Below are positions 10,543-21,354 of a stretch of 32,888 bases of DNA, piece after piece (position 1 is the stretch's first letter; each line of letters begins with the position of its first letter). The stretch comes from Perkinsus olseni. Its lineage: Eukaryota; Perkinsozoa; Perkinsida; Perkinsidae. The translations under genes were made by a program, and so were the position numbers. The DNA lies in NCBI GenBank assembly GCA_013115135.1, contig JABANP010000555.1, positions 1 to 32,888 on the forward strand, read 5' to 3'. Under the pieces are notes generated by a model. The model saw only the letters and a list, made by a program, of their open reading frames with translations, was not told where the DNA came from and searched no databases.

Positions 10543-11815
10543 ATGGCGATCAACAGGCCGCCCATCGTCAAAATCGGCGCCGGACGCTTCTCTACTGTTC
10601 TCAGGGTTGACGATCCCCACCGAGGCGAGTCCATAGCCGAGAAGAAGATCCACACCAGCACTTCGGGTACCACCGCCCTTGGCCGGCCGCCGTCAACATG
10701 CCCTCATCAGGTCTGGGGATTCAGTCCTTGAAGGGGGCCTTGAGGGAGCTATTCATCCTTCGTCTCCTCTCTCACCATCCCAACATCATCGACCTCTTCG
10801 ACCACCGTTTTGAGGGCCACTGCCTCGTCCTGCAACTGCGGCTTTACGACATGGACCTCGACAGCCTCATGGACCGTAGGCTCGGTGATCGGTCGCCAAC
10901 GGCCGTCCTCATCACCTTAGGCAACCCTCCTCTACCACAATCCCTGATCAAGCTCATCTGTCGGGATATTCTCAACGGTCTCTCCTTCGTCCACGATGCT
11001 GGTATCATGCATCGAGACTTGAAGCCCGGCAATATCCTCCTGGACGGGTGAGCTGCCGCCATGCCGAGTCGTCTACCATCGCCCGATCAGGGACGGCCGA
11101 GTAGTCCTCTGCGACTTCGGGCTGGCGAGGGCGTCAGGGGAGGAGAAGGAGTGCATACCACCCATCACTCGGGAAGTGGCGACACGCTGGTGGCTTCTTC
11201 CCTCTCTTCGAGGAGGTTCCCATCGCCCCTCCCAGGTACCAGTCCCCTGAGATCCTGCTGGGCACGGAGGTTCAAACCTCGAGCTGCGATATCTGGGCCG
11301 CCGCATGTATCCTCTGCGAGATGTACCGCGGCCAACCCCTCATCGCCGGTTAGGCCACTGCCATTCCCGTCGGAATCGACTCAGCGGTTTCAGGCCAGAC
11401 CGACATACAGCAGCTCTTCCTCCTCTACAAACGTTTCGGTGGAAGCCCTTTGGTGGTCCCTCGAAAGGATCGGCCGACTGATCTCCTCGGAGACGATCTT
11501 CGCTATTGGCCAGCGGCAACGCTTTTGCCAGACTACGGCAAAATCCCCTTCGCCCGAGACGCCGTTGAGAGCGAGCAGAGCTGGTCTGTTAGACTAGCGG
11601 CAGATGTGAGTATCTTCTGGGCCAGTTGGGCTCGACAGGGTCGATTTTCATTTGATCAGATCCCCCGACTGCCTCCCACCGCCCTCCCTATGCTGGCCGG
11701 AGCCTTCCGCTACGACCCTCGGCTCCGATACACACACGCACGTCAAATGCTGGAATCTGAATTCTTCGATAACTGTCAAGGCAGCATCGCCACCGCGCTG
11801 GCTGATTACTTGTGA
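10543..11815 (+). CDS. CMGC-type serine/threonine protein kinase
   Basis: The gene has six exons: 10543-10666, 10711-11047, 11091-11189, 11236-11348, 11394-11605 and 11660-11815. Introns are 44, 43, 46, 45 and 54 nt and every junction keeps phase, giving 346 residues. The domain fills the protein: glycine loop IGAGRFSTVLRV, AEKK with the VAIK-type lysine, catalytic loop IMHRDLKPGNIL, DFGLAR, then TREVATRWYQSPEILLG, the activation-segment signature of CDK/MAPK-like (CMGC) kinases. SCDIWAAACILCEMYRGQPL and QTDIQQLF match subdomain IX and after, and YDPRLRYTHARQMLESEFF matches the final helix. The last intron is a multiple of three without a stop, so it could also be read through as 18 codons; GTGAGT...ATCAG and family alignment favour splicing. 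I cannot name the subfamily. No cyclin-binding PSTAIRE-like helix is obvious. Confidence 0.92.
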
Positions 11816-12016
11816 GACCCGTCGAAGCCGGTAGAAACCGCGAGCTGCTTATTCTCAGGAGGGACAGCGAAGCGAAGCCTCCTCCCCCAGTTGAAGACCC
11901 GTGGGAGGATTCATTCGACTCCGAGTGTTCGTTCTTTCATCAACCGAATTAGCCTCATGTTTCACCGAGTGGATTGTCGTGTTGTTGTCACTGAGTGAAC
12001 TCAACTCGAAGCCTCA

Positions 12017-15000
12017 CTAAGAGTCGCCCTCTACGAGAGCCGAGCAGATTCTATTAGCAAGGACAATGCATGTCGTTGACACCCAGTCATCACCGGTATT
12101 AGTGCCGTCAGAGACTCCTTTCACACCTTCGAACCTTCCCAGCAATCTCATAACAACAGGGACGGCCCCGACAGGCAGTAGCTCGAGGTGCAGCAGCTCC
12201 CGAAGGATACGCCTGGCCAGCGCCATTGTGCTGCCGGCTGTGCTTATCCGATTAATCAGAGGTTGGACGAGTTGGTGTACAAATGAAGGAAGATCGAACC
12301 AGAGGGGCGGGTCGACCACGATAGAGAGAATCAACACTAACAAGGGGATTTGCGAACAGTCACCACTAGAGGCAATGGCGCTCAAGGCGGCCTCCTGAGA
12401 GAGGGAATCTACAGGTTGCTCGGAGAACGAACGAAGGGTCACCCAGAGGGCAGTGGCACTGACCAGCACGGCAACTGGGCAGGGCACCTGTTCTATAGCT
12501 ACGACGACCGTCTCGCAGACAGGGACCAGTAACGACTGGATGAGGCCAGAGTCGACTCGACTGGCCGAGTTGACCGCTGAGAGGAGCCGAGCCCACTGGA
12601 GGAACCATTGAGCTCGCTCGATGCCCACCGTTGGAGGGACAACAGAGAATGCAGAGGAAGAAGGGAGTGCAGAAACTGATAGAAAATAGGAGACGCCGTA
12701 GACCCCCGAGTCAGATCGCTCGGCCAGCGCCATCACATAGGGGTCGGGTTCGGCACGGCTGTGTAGGGAGGCTTGAGTGCACAGCCTCAACAGCAGAGGG
12801 ACTGCAGGGCTGAGCACCTCATCGTTCGCCGAGCACAGGGACCTCGCGAGATCGTGGACACAGGACCGCAGCATTGACGCCATGATTCGACTTTGAGCCG
12901 TATCGGAGTAGCTGCCCTCGAGGCAATGGCTGAGCAGAAAGAGAAGATCCTCGCAAACTGTGACGTCGAAGGGGAAAGAGGCGGGGCCAATAGATGAGAG
13001 GGCCTTGATGATGAAAGGACCTTGGACACACAAATCTAGGCTCGCCGTCGGGACGGCTACCACCAGCTGTCTCATGGCATGTGATAATAATCGGTCTTCT
13101 TCAAGCAATCGCCCGGCCCGATGGAGGCATTGAGAGGCGACTTCCACGATACGATGATCTCGGCCGAGCTGTGGCCTCTTGCTGACCAGCGCGGACAAGA
13201 CCGCTAAAAGCCTTCGGCAAGCGAGAGGGCCAGCAGTCTCAACATCAGCGGCCAAGAAGCTGATGATGGTAGCGAGGACCTCTGGGGCATGCAGAGTGCA
13301 GTCTTCCGCTTCCCACGTGGGGCTCGCCATAGACAGCGCATCGATAAGAGAGGCCCGCGATGCCGAGTGCTTGATTGATGCGTGAAGAGCTGCTAGTAAG
13401 AGGCCGAGGTTGAAGTCCACGTCACAGGCATTCAGCTTAGTAGTGGCAGTCAGCGGGAGCTCGACGTCGCCACCACATTCATAAACCTCGAAGAACAGCC
13501 ACGCAAGCAGACACACGGCTCTGGTCCTATCCAACTGGGGTGACATGGTCAAGGCCAACTGCCACTGTATGGCGGTGGGAGGGCAGGACAAACCCTTCAC
13601 GGAGGTTGATGAGGGCAAGAGGGGTCGTTGGCAGAGTGCCATCAAGGACCGACCTAGCGAGCTTGCCAGCACCATCAACACTCAAAATGGCGAGTCGAAG
13701 TTCTGACGAGCCCATAAACAGCTCGCGAATGCCGGGTAGTTCAGTATCCTCATGCAGCTGGTCGGCAAGTTTAGCGCAGACTGCGACCCCCTCGATAACG
13801 GAGCGGCTCTTAGCCGAAGCCTCGAGCAGGGAGTGAACCATCCTTGCCCCTCCCTCGGGGGAGAGAGATGGCTGAAGGGCGATGGCGGCCTCTAGGCAGG
13901 GGATGAGGATGGAGATGTCGATGATGCCGCTACGGAGAGAGTCGGTAACGGCGTTGAGCAACTCTGTTGATTGACCAGGTCTGAGGCAGCTACTGAAGTT
14001 AGCTGCCATCTGGAGGATGCCGTGGCTCCTCGGCAGGTCACCCACTCGTGCCAGGGAGACACCAGCACGCACCATGTCGGGAAGACAGTGGGGTTGTTGT
14101 TCACATGTTAACAAGACGACTTCCGCAAGCGTTGCGAGAATCGAGGGGCACTGACTTGTTTCCTTCGCGAGACGTGCCAAGGCAGCCGGGCCTATGCAAC
14201 CCTTCAGGCTGGTCGCCAGGACAGGATCTGCCCGCAGGAACGATAACACGCAGGCGCCTGCAGCTGCTACAACGTCGGGGTCGTTCGATGATGACAGGAG
14301 CTCAGCGGCCCATTCACATGGCTTATGGTGGGGCTCTGTAGTCAGTGGGACGATGCTCCTGAGGAGTCAGCAGCGTCGAGGCGCACTCGAGGCTTCCTAT
14401 TATGCACTCCTTCGTTGTAGTCTCAGTGGCCAGGATCGAGGTCAGCCCGGTACTAAGCCGATTTCGAAAATTGTCGATGTCGGCAGGCGGAGCGACGCAG
14501 CCCTCCGGCGTGGTCAGCAAACGTGCGAGCGAATAGTCCTCTCTCGACAACCTCGCCAGGAGCTTCAACGCGCCTGAGATGCCGTCAGAGTCTTTGGCTG
14601 AAGGGAGGGCTTCAACCAGGCGGAGGGACAGATCGAAGTCGACAAACCAGAGGGAGTCAGCACCCCCACTTTCTTCTGAGTGGACGTCGATTATAACATC
14701 CAGCAGTTCCAGAAGATACTCATCCATCTGGCCAGCGAGGCACTCGTTGAGTAACGGGCTCGGCGGCAGGGAGAGTCTTCGAAGCCAGGGTAGCAGAAAG
14801 GAGGCCTTCGAACCCCACTCATGAGCAAGAGCGAGAACCAGCCGTCGGAGGGCCGAACCGTCAACGACGTACTCCCTGAGAAGCATCTCGCAATCCTCGT
14901 CGGTGAGCTCAGATAGCAGAATGCTGCCGATCCGCACGAGGATGTCGCTCAACTTGTCGACCTTCCGGCATATGATTTTCGACCGTTCCTTATCCAACAC

Positions 15001-15250
15001 GTTGAGGTCAACCTTCGCCATGTTGTTAGCGGCTTGTAGGATGTCCTTGAGGTTCTGTTCTGCGACCATGCCGGGCTTCAAAGGATCCACACAGGGCCTC
15101 TCCGGTACTGATGAGGTGGCCGAGGGAGCCTATCGTCAGGTTACCACCGTTGGCGCAGTCGAGCGCGAAGCAACGCATGCATACGCTGCTGCGGGGCGTA
15201 CGGACGACCGAATCGCCGCAAGAGGGGCAACGATGAGGTTGAGGTCCCAT
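12017..15250 (-). CDS. large helical-repeat (HEAT/ARM-like) protein with N-terminal Cys motif
   Basis: The minus-strand model starts at ATG 15250. Exon 1 is 15145-15250, exon 2 is 14408-15107 and exon 3 starts at 14358; introns are 37 nt (GTAACC...ATCAG) and 49 nt (GTGCAT...CTCAG). Exon 3 runs to a junction in 13530-13680 that I could not fix, then the last exon continues to TGA at 12017. The product is about 1,040 residues. The first 35 carry CPSC and CMRC pairs, suggesting a zinc-binding knuckle. The rest is Leu/Ala-rich helix pairs without catalytic motifs, typical of HEAT/ARM scaffolds in transport or complex assembly. No specific family is recognised. It is convergent with the kinase gene, whose stop lies 200 bases away. 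A diverged copy of its C-terminal part lies at 18838-18980. Confidence 0.75.
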
Positions 15251-15693
15251 TTGTGAGTAAGAGACTGCTCGACGGAGAGCTTCATCTCTCCCCTACTCCA
15301 CTCGAACACGAAGGCTGTCACGACTTGACGAACGCAAGACGGGTCGCGAGGAGAGCATTCGACGAGAAACTTGCCTTAACGTGGTAGGGATGATACACAG
15401 GCACGAGACGGGCAACTAGCCAAACGATGAGGCTGCCACTCGTATAGGTAACAGGCATCAGTCCAATCCGACTAACAGGATATTCATCTATTCAGGAAAC
15501 CAGAAAATGATATCCTTGTTGTCAAATCGGCTGCGTGCGGGCCGATCGCTCAAGACTGCCTCGGTCGGGAATGGGGCGGCGGAGGACACTCTGTAGACGG
15601 CTTACATATTTACACTAACCGGAGTGGCAAGTGGTTGTAAAGTCAAGACACCTGTCACACAGTCGTCGAGAAGCCGACACGGAGAGGCACGGC
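15251..15693. other. 5' flank of helical-repeat gene
   Basis: No supported gene. It holds the start region of the helical-repeat gene and the 3' flank of the membrane-protein fragment, which lies upstream on the same strand. Confidence 0.4.
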
Positions 15694-16029
15694 TCATGCC
15701 GAGCAGATCAATGGCAGATATCTCCGCAGATGCGGTTGAGCCCTCGGAGGCAGACAGCGCGGAATAATGAAACTAATATCCATGTAGCCGAACGAGATAG
15801 TGCCCCAACCAGCAATGACGTATAAAGCAAGCCTGACCATCATCGCCGCATACGCATGATAGCCAGCAGGGAGTGTTGTGTTCGAGCTGAGAATCGGCGA
15901 CACTGTCGCATCAGCCCGGAGGGCATGGTAGTACTGAGCCATACACAGGAGGATAGTCGCGAGCGGAACTACCCACGCAGAGACTGTAGCAAGATACTTC
16001 CAAAAGAGTCGTGATAGAGCACAGAAAAA
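15694..16029 (-). CDS. membrane protein fragment, partial model
   Basis: A minus-strand frame from 16029 to the stop at 15694 contains two strong hydrophobic segments (LATVSAWVVPLATILLCMA and AAMMVRLALYVIAGWGTIS) separated by a loop with one N-glycosylation site (SSNTT). A TGA closes the frame upstream, so it is probably a terminal exon; AG sites after pyrimidine runs lie near 15994 and 16006. An upstream frame to 16325 (ending LTLAATSLQQYC) is a likely earlier exon, but no donor in it matches phase. Family unknown. Confidence 0.45.
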   Translation of the reverse strand, partial: FFCALSRLFWKYLATVSAWVVPLATILLCMAQYYHALRADATVSPILSSNTTLPAGYHAYAAMMVRLALYVIAGWGTISFGYMDISFIIPRCLPPRAQPHLRRYLPLICSA

Positions 16030-16125
16030 TCAAGGTTGCAGTACTGCTGCAGTGATGTTGCTGCCAAGGTTAGCAAGCCGCTAGCAGTGGATCCAGCCAC
16101 AGGTGTACCGTCCGGTAGTACACGG

Positions 16126-16146
16126 TTACACGGTAGTACCGTGTAA
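16126..16146. repeat. 21-bp perfect palindrome
   Basis: TTACACGGTA, a central G, then TACCGTGTAA form a perfect 10-bp inverted repeat. A partial copy (GGTAGTACACGG) precedes it at 16114-16125. It lies inside the presumed upstream exon of the membrane-protein fragment. Confidence 0.8.
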
Positions 16147-16579
16147 GGGTTGTAACAACGGAGAATGAGAGTTCGACTCAGCCCTCCGCTCCCTGAATGT
16201 GGAGGAAGCACATCAGAGGCTGCTGACTTCACCCGCGACGGATCACCCACCGGCTGGGCATTGGCTTGGATAGTTGCGATGTCGCTCGTCACCTTGTCGG
16301 TTCTCGCGGCGTGCGGTGATCGCACTGCTATTTCGAGTCGTCATGGACTTCCATGTCTCGCTCAGCCGACCAACTTTACAATGTTCACAGCAGTGCTTCG
16401 TCGAACATGACAACATTAAAGGAACTCGCCAACAAAACTTATGGTAAATGATAACATGCGTCGAAAATTGACATCGCAAATGCGCCATCCGTGGGAAAGT
16501 CATCGTTATTCCAGAAAGATGCGAAAATTCCAGAGAGTATGCTCCCTGCTGTTTCATTCAACCTGTTCTCGCTAGTTTG

Positions 16580-17089
16580 ATGTTTACACGAATGTCTCAT
16601 CTCTTGGGGACCTTCTTTGCTCTCTTGACTCTCACTGTCTCACCGATCGATGCCACAAACGGTTACTGCTGGGGGCCGATGGGCACTTGAATAAGGCGAA
16701 GTGGCTGAAAGTTGGGAGGCACGGAGACGCGGCTATCAGTGATTGCTTCACAACAGCCGATGGCACGATGGGTCTCTTCACCGCTGATGGAGCTGTTGCG
16801 ATTGGAAAGGACATCACTTTCTTGAAGAGGTAGGGCAGACAGATGTATACCCAAACATTACCACTCTTTGATCAGGACGGGCACTCTGGTGACAGAGCGC
16901 GAGAATAAGAGGTAAGTCCGGAAGGGCTGGGGAGCAGCCGGTGCCGTACCTTCAATGAAGGTCCTTCATGCCGTATTTCGGGCATCCATAGTAGAGGGCC
17001 CACCGTGGAAAAGCTGAATGCCATTATCATTTTTCAGGGAGGTTCAATCTGGGATCACCGTATCCACTGAGGAGCCTCCTCCTCGGTAA
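16580..17089 (+). pseudogene. small secreted protein gene with one frame break
   Basis: Three exons (16580-16829, 16876-16911 and 17038-17089) join in phase through introns of 46 and 126 nt, both GT-AG. The leader is a clear signal peptide (MSHLLGTFFALLTLTVSPIDA, or from ATG 16580 four residues longer). The mature sequence begins TNGYCWG, then a frame break in the run of five G at 16673-16677 stops that frame after a few codons. In the neighbouring frame coding resumes at once (ADGHLNKAKWLKVGRHGDAA, then DCFTTADGTMGLFTADGAV) and continues through both introns to TAA at 17087. One more G would restore a product of about 115 residues. Either this copy is newly broken or the homopolymer is miscounted. 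Family not recognised. Confidence 0.65.
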
Positions 17090-17131
17090 CCACACTACTT
17101 GTGGTCCGGTGTTCAGCGACTTTCACCTCTT

Positions 17132-17539
17132 TCAGCTACCGAGATGCACTTCCAATGCAGTTGAAAAGCGGCACACAACAACGCCGATCGGCAGGGATGC
17201 CTCCGACCAACACCAGAAATACTCGCCCGGTAGATATAGATTATGATGAGAGGGGCGGTCCTCCGTCCTAGTAGGGCCCACCAGGCTTGCAATGACACCC
17301 GCGCACGTATCGTTCTCAGTTCCGAGGTCATGGCATTCGACAGTGGTGCTACCATCGGTCCAGATCTCAGCAGAGAGAGTGCTGGAGTAAGCAATGGAGG
17401 AGTCGAATAGAGTCATTTCCCAATTCTCGTACAAAACTGAGTCCCAAGAATTCCAGGCAGAGATAGGGTCTTATACGGTATAAGTTATACCAATCGGGAG
17501 TGAGTTGTCCGTGTAGAATAGCAAATGAGCGAATTTCAT
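17132..17539 (-). CDS. small secreted-type protein, tentative two-exon model
   Basis: The frame ending at 17132 encodes a Cys-containing, acidic, N-glycosylatable protein (EIWTDGSTTVECHDLGTEND, GEYFWCWSEASL). ATG 17539 lies upstream in the same frame (MKFAHLLFY), but a TAA near 17470 interrupts. A 51-nt GT-AG intron, GTATAA...ACGAG, would remove it in phase, with an unusual GAG acceptor. Without that intron, the reliable part is 17132-17467. Family unknown. Confidence 0.4.
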
Positions 17540-17890
17540 GTCGAACGGCTATTCTGCGTCGTGTAGAAATTCGTAATAACGCGGCGAATCCCTCCCTTGT
17601 ACTCTCGCAGCAGCCGGAGCGTCCGAACCAAGTATCGCTAGGACCCTCGATCATCGCGTGGCCGATGGAGCGGTCTTCAGTGAGCGGCGCACTAGAAAAG
17701 GGAATGGCAATAGGCCTTCCTCAACGCCTTCCCGATTCAATTTCAAAGCTAGTACTAGCTGGGAAAACTTTTTGGTAGAGACCTTAACGCTCACACCTCC
17801 GGATTCGTAACCTACCCTGCTACTCCTAGGACCACGTTGCACAGAAATGTACGCTTTCGTTCGGATGCATCACCCCTCGTACGCTCTCAG
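17540..17890 (+). other. 5' flank of secreted-family copy A
   Basis: It should contain the leader exon of copy A, but I could not identify one. A frame starting at 17837 runs directly into the conserved exon and could supply a start without splicing. Confidence 0.3.
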
Positions 17891-18532
17891 GGTTTCCCTC
17901 CGCTGAAGGGATTAGACCTCCGTTCTATTATCAATGGAGTGGATTGTTACTTCGGCATGCAGCCTGACGAGTTAAAAGAACTGCAAAGATTTCCGGTTGG
18001 CGAGCTGAAAGAGAAGATAATTCTGTTCACGGTTTCGCCTGGCATCGAGTCCGGCTTCCCGCCAAAGACCACGTTCCTCAATTGTCCCAAGAATGAGTAC
18101 CGCGATCAAACATATATGTGCATTGGGTAAGAGATTTCCATTCTTATCGTATGCGTTACCTCGGCGTTCTTCGTTTGCTGCGTCTCCTGGCCTCGAGCGG
18201 ATCTTCTGGAATGTGATCTTGAACACACCGTCCCGGCTAGCCTTCTCATTCTCCTTACGTATTTCAGTGACTATTGGTGCAATCGCAATAACAACCCTCT
18301 CAAAGGCATTGATAGTGCGGCTTTACGTAAACATCTAAAAGCTCTAGGCTCGGCCGCTAACAAGCTGAACCTCAAGAAGAACATACCGGCGTTCCCTGAA
18401 AAGGACATGTTGGCCTTGGGGGAACTTGGGAGAAACGCAGTTGTCAAAGCGGAGAAAGCCTGCTGTGCCACCCTGCAGCGTATAGAGAGGCGATATGGCA
18501 CGTGGGAAGAGCTCTGCGATAACTATCGCTGA
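17891..18532 (+). CDS. secreted-family copy A (intact conserved exons)
   Basis: Two exons, 17891-18126 and 18268-18532, are joined through a 141-nt intron with matching phase, as in copy C. The first begins after GCTCTCAG and reads GFPPLKGLDL, NGVDCYFG and TTFLNCPKNEYRDQTYMCIG. The second reads DYWCNRNN, IDSAALRKHLKALGSAANKL, EKACCATLQRIERRYGTW and ends ELCDNYR. Copy C shares the frame ...GFPPL...DCYFG...NCPK...Y.C...IDSA.LR...KA...C......Y.TW..LCDN.R. The six or more shared Cys and the copy C leader suggest a disulfide-bonded secreted protein. The leader exon of this copy is not found; ATG 17837, in frame with exon 1, is an alternative start. Function unknown; the family seems specific to this lineage. 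Confidence 0.6.
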
Positions 18533-18837
18533 TTCGGTTGAAGATAATCATCTCAGCAGCAGATATGTGGTGGATAGGTGATGACTATTGTGATAGGAAG
18601 ATGTTCTTTTTTGTGAGTTGAATCCCTCAATCATCTATTTCAATTGTTGTGGATGGTCGTATGATGTCATGTGGAGACAATTGTTATGTGCTGCTACCGT
18701 GCAGCACGGTCCGTGGCACGGACTCCGTGCTGTTGTGCTGATCGAGTTCCGCAGACGGGAACCAACGATGCTGTTGGAATTTCTCTGATATCGTACGCTG
18801 GAGTCCACCGATGGACCGACCATCTGAAAAAGGTCAG

Positions 18838-18980
18838 GATTCAGGCCGTAGTTGCTCCATGATGGAGACACTGGCCAGACACTTCTCCCGCAGCTTTACA
18901 CTCTCCTAGCAACCTCATAACAACAGAGAGGGCCCCGAAGGGCAGTAGCTGAGCTACTGTAGCTCCAAGTGGTTACGCGT
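18838..18980 (-). pseudogene. displaced fragment of the helical-repeat gene
   Basis: On the minus strand this reads VAQLLPFGALSVVMRLLGEC, aligning with HLELLPVGAVPVVMRLLGRF encoded near 12120-12190 in the helical-repeat gene. DNA identity is also visible (for example CTCATAACAACAG next to GGCAGTAGCT in both). The homology covers only about 100-140 bases and stops at the junction with secreted-family copy B, so this is a dead fragment. Confidence 0.75.
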
Positions 18981-18984
18981 GCCC

Positions 18985-19346
18985 TCAAGTACGGCTGGTC
19001 GGCGAAAGCAGTCTTCTTCGGTCTTGTCCCCAGATAGCGTTATAGAGCGTACAAGTGCATAGAGTAAGGGCCTTACTGTAAGGCATTTTCACCCAATGTG
19101 TGCGTTTTTGCCGCATTCTTCATATGCTGGTCGGACTAGTCTGCTCCTCGTGTTCTTCCCCTCGCACTCTGGTCCTGTTTATATTCCCATTGTGGCGGCC
19201 CTAACCGCGATAACCCTCTCGATTCGTGAGTCTCGAGAACATTGATAGTGAGTATTTACGCGAGAGACTGGGAATTCTGTATTCAGTCGGTGAAGAGTTG
19301 AATCTCAGCGAGTGCACATCAGCTTACACTGACAGGGAAACATTCC
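18985..19346 (+). pseudogene. secreted-family copy B, truncated and frameshifted
   Basis: Homology to copy C begins at about 18985, inside the conserved first exon, and continues through the donor (GAGTAAGGG at 19064), the intron (shared GCATTCTTCAT and TGCTGG) and part of the second exon (CGGPNRDNPL, then after a frame break ENIDSEYLRERLGILYSVGE). There is no leader and no first half. A stop appears in the frame of CGGP, and the second frame is offset, so no protein can be made without repair. It aligns better to C than to A. Confidence 0.75.
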
Positions 19347-19381
19347 TATACAGAGCTGCTCAGGCTGAGCAGCTCTGTGTA
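19347..19381. repeat. long perfect hairpin
   Basis: CAGAGCTGCTCA and TGAGCAGCTCTG (19351-19377) are exact reverse complements around a 3-base loop; pairing extends outward by four more pairs including one T-G. It sits at the 3' edge of copy B homology. Confidence 0.85.
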
Positions 19382-19694
19382 CAGATGGTGGGGTCGGATA
19401 CTACGTCTCCTGTGGCTTTTAGCGGTACGGAGCCAGCAACATCAACGGCAGGAATTGGGGATACCAATTTGAGATTGTTGGTCCCTCAAATGATATCTTT
19501 TTCAAGACTTGAGGCCACGGAGGCGCCATCCCGGGTCTCATTTTAGAACCTTCAAGCATCTATATAGACGACAGTCTCAGAGTATACGACCAACTGCAGA
19601 TGGAATGGTAATTCGTCCCATGGCGTCGGGTGCCTTGTTCCGATCTGGGCTCGGGCGAACAACTTAAAATACCGCGAGGAATACTTCCCCTTAC

Positions 19695-19865
19695 ACAGCA
19701 CAGACTACAGTGAGAGGCACGGAAGAAGGACTCCTCGCAGACCCTTGGGCCGAGAGAGCAGGCTTCCTCGACCACGACCCACGAAGATTCTTTGTCGATG
19801 ACGGCGGCGGAAAGAACTTCGCACTCAGTACGATGCGACGCATCGGATGCGTTACAAACTGTAAT
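19695..19865 (-). CDS. Cys-rich exon of an unknown gene
   Basis: After a TGA at 19866, the minus strand reads CNASDASHRTECEVLSAAV, then EEACSLGPRVCEESFF, and SHCSLCC, with seven Cys in about 55 residues. A good donor (TGT|GTAAGG) follows at 19694. It looks like one internal exon of a secreted disulfide-rich protein. An adjacent frame at 19852-20070 may be a neighbouring exon, but phases did not match at any site I tried. Confidence 0.35.
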
Positions 19866-20191
19866 TCACAAAGTCGCTCGCCCCAATATCAATGTCAACG
19901 GCGTGCGATTTGATAGTCCCCGATAACGGATTTCCGTGCCCCCTTGGTGCCCCCCAGCGAAGGCTTCGCTCATGAGAGTTATCGTGATGGAGTTGTCGGT
20001 CCTCCCAGTAGAGTCTACCGTGGCCCCGGGGAACGTGGTCGTCGAGAAAAACTGCTTTGAACAGCATCAAGGATTTGCTGGGCCTAAATTATGTGGCGAT
20101 TAGCGCCCAGCCTGGACGCAAGTCAATCGACCGTTGGACGGTTCATGGGGATGACTCATCCTTCATGTAGCGTTGAGACAAGTCTTTACAA

Positions 20192-21354
20192 ATGTCGACT
20201 AAACCGATTCTCACTGCTGCTGCTGCTGCTGCTTCCGCTATTGCCTTGGCCACCCACGCCTACGCCGGTGTAATGTGGGTTGGCGGACTGTGAACTCCGA
20301 GTCTGGGTTAGGCTAGGCTAGTCAGAGTTAGGCTAGTCTAGCATACGGAGAAAATCCGTTGCGATGTGGGATCATGGGAACTAGTTGGACGCTTGAAACT
20401 CCGGCACTAAGAGAGCTCCCCCTCATAGTCCGTATGCCAACTGGATGAGATGAGTGGTGCTTGCACTGCACGCCGTGTAGCGTCGCTCCGTCATAGCTCC
20501 ACCGGGCCGGTGGCACCGGGCCGAGGGATCCTCGCTCCCATTCCCGCCTCGAAGAGAATTGCGAGCTGCCGTAAATGCCTTTATTCATTTTCATGCGTAA
20601 CCTCTGGCATCTCGACCACACTTCGCCTGCTACTGGCGGCATATGCTGCTTCTGGGAGCATGCTCCTCACCCTCTGATGTTTTGTCCGCTCTCAGGGCTT
20701 CCCTCCGCTGGCCGAAATAGACCTTTGTCCCTATACGAAGGGCCCGGACTGCTACTTCGGCCTCCGATCTACCAATCTGAGTTCTCCGATGATCGGTCTG
20801 GAAGACAAGAGCATCTTGTCGGTTACAATTGCGACTACCCTCCAGTATGGAGTGCCGCCCGAAGTTTTCTTCGTGAACTGTCCCAAGACCGAGCGCTATG
20901 ATGCGTACCAGTGCACTGAGTAAGGGATTTCTACGCCGATGTGTGTTTTTCAGCATTCTTCATTTGCTGGCCCTTGGGTTATTTGCCTCAAACCCTGAAA
21001 CTGCCTTTATTCGAATTACTCTGTACATATTTCAGTCCTTCTCTGTGTGGCGGCCCTGACCATGTTAACCTTCTCAAAAGCATTGACAGTGCAGATTTAC
21101 GCGAGAGGCTGAGAAGTCTACACTCGGTCGGTGAAGGGTTGGATCTCAGCAAAGACCGACCGCCGTATACTGAGAGGGAAATATCACTTATGGGAAAACG
21201 CGGAAAGGACGCGATTAACAAAGCGAAAGGAGTTTGTCGGAGTATGCTGGAACTCATAATGAAGGAATATCAGACGTGGGACAATCTATGCGATAACTTC
21301 CGCAGAATTTCTTGGGAGACTAATATCTCTGGCGAGTCATTTTTCGCCGTATAA
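20192..21354 (+). CDS. secreted-family copy C with Ala-rich signal peptide
   Basis: The conserved exons are 20696-20919 and 21036-21354, joined by a 116-nt intron in phase 2, as in copy A. They encode GFPPLAEIDLCPYTKGPDCY, FFVNCPKTERYDAYQCT, DPSLCGGPDHVNLLKSIDSA, EREISLMGKRGKDAINKAKG and WDNLCDNFRRISW. A leader exon is proposed at 20192-20269: MSTKPILT followed by six Ala and AIALATHAYAG, a textbook signal peptide, with donor GGT|GTAATG in phase 0 matching the acceptor at 20695. The 426-nt first intron is long for this window, so the leader link is less certain than the rest. The product would be about 205 residues, secreted, with at least six Cys. Function unknown. Confidence 0.65.

Noticed and set aside
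20310..20342. GGTTAGGCTAGG and AGTTAGGCTAG repeats suggesting telomere-like sequence
   Set aside because: Only a few irregular copies, with genes continuing on both sides; treated as a short degenerate repeat in an intron.
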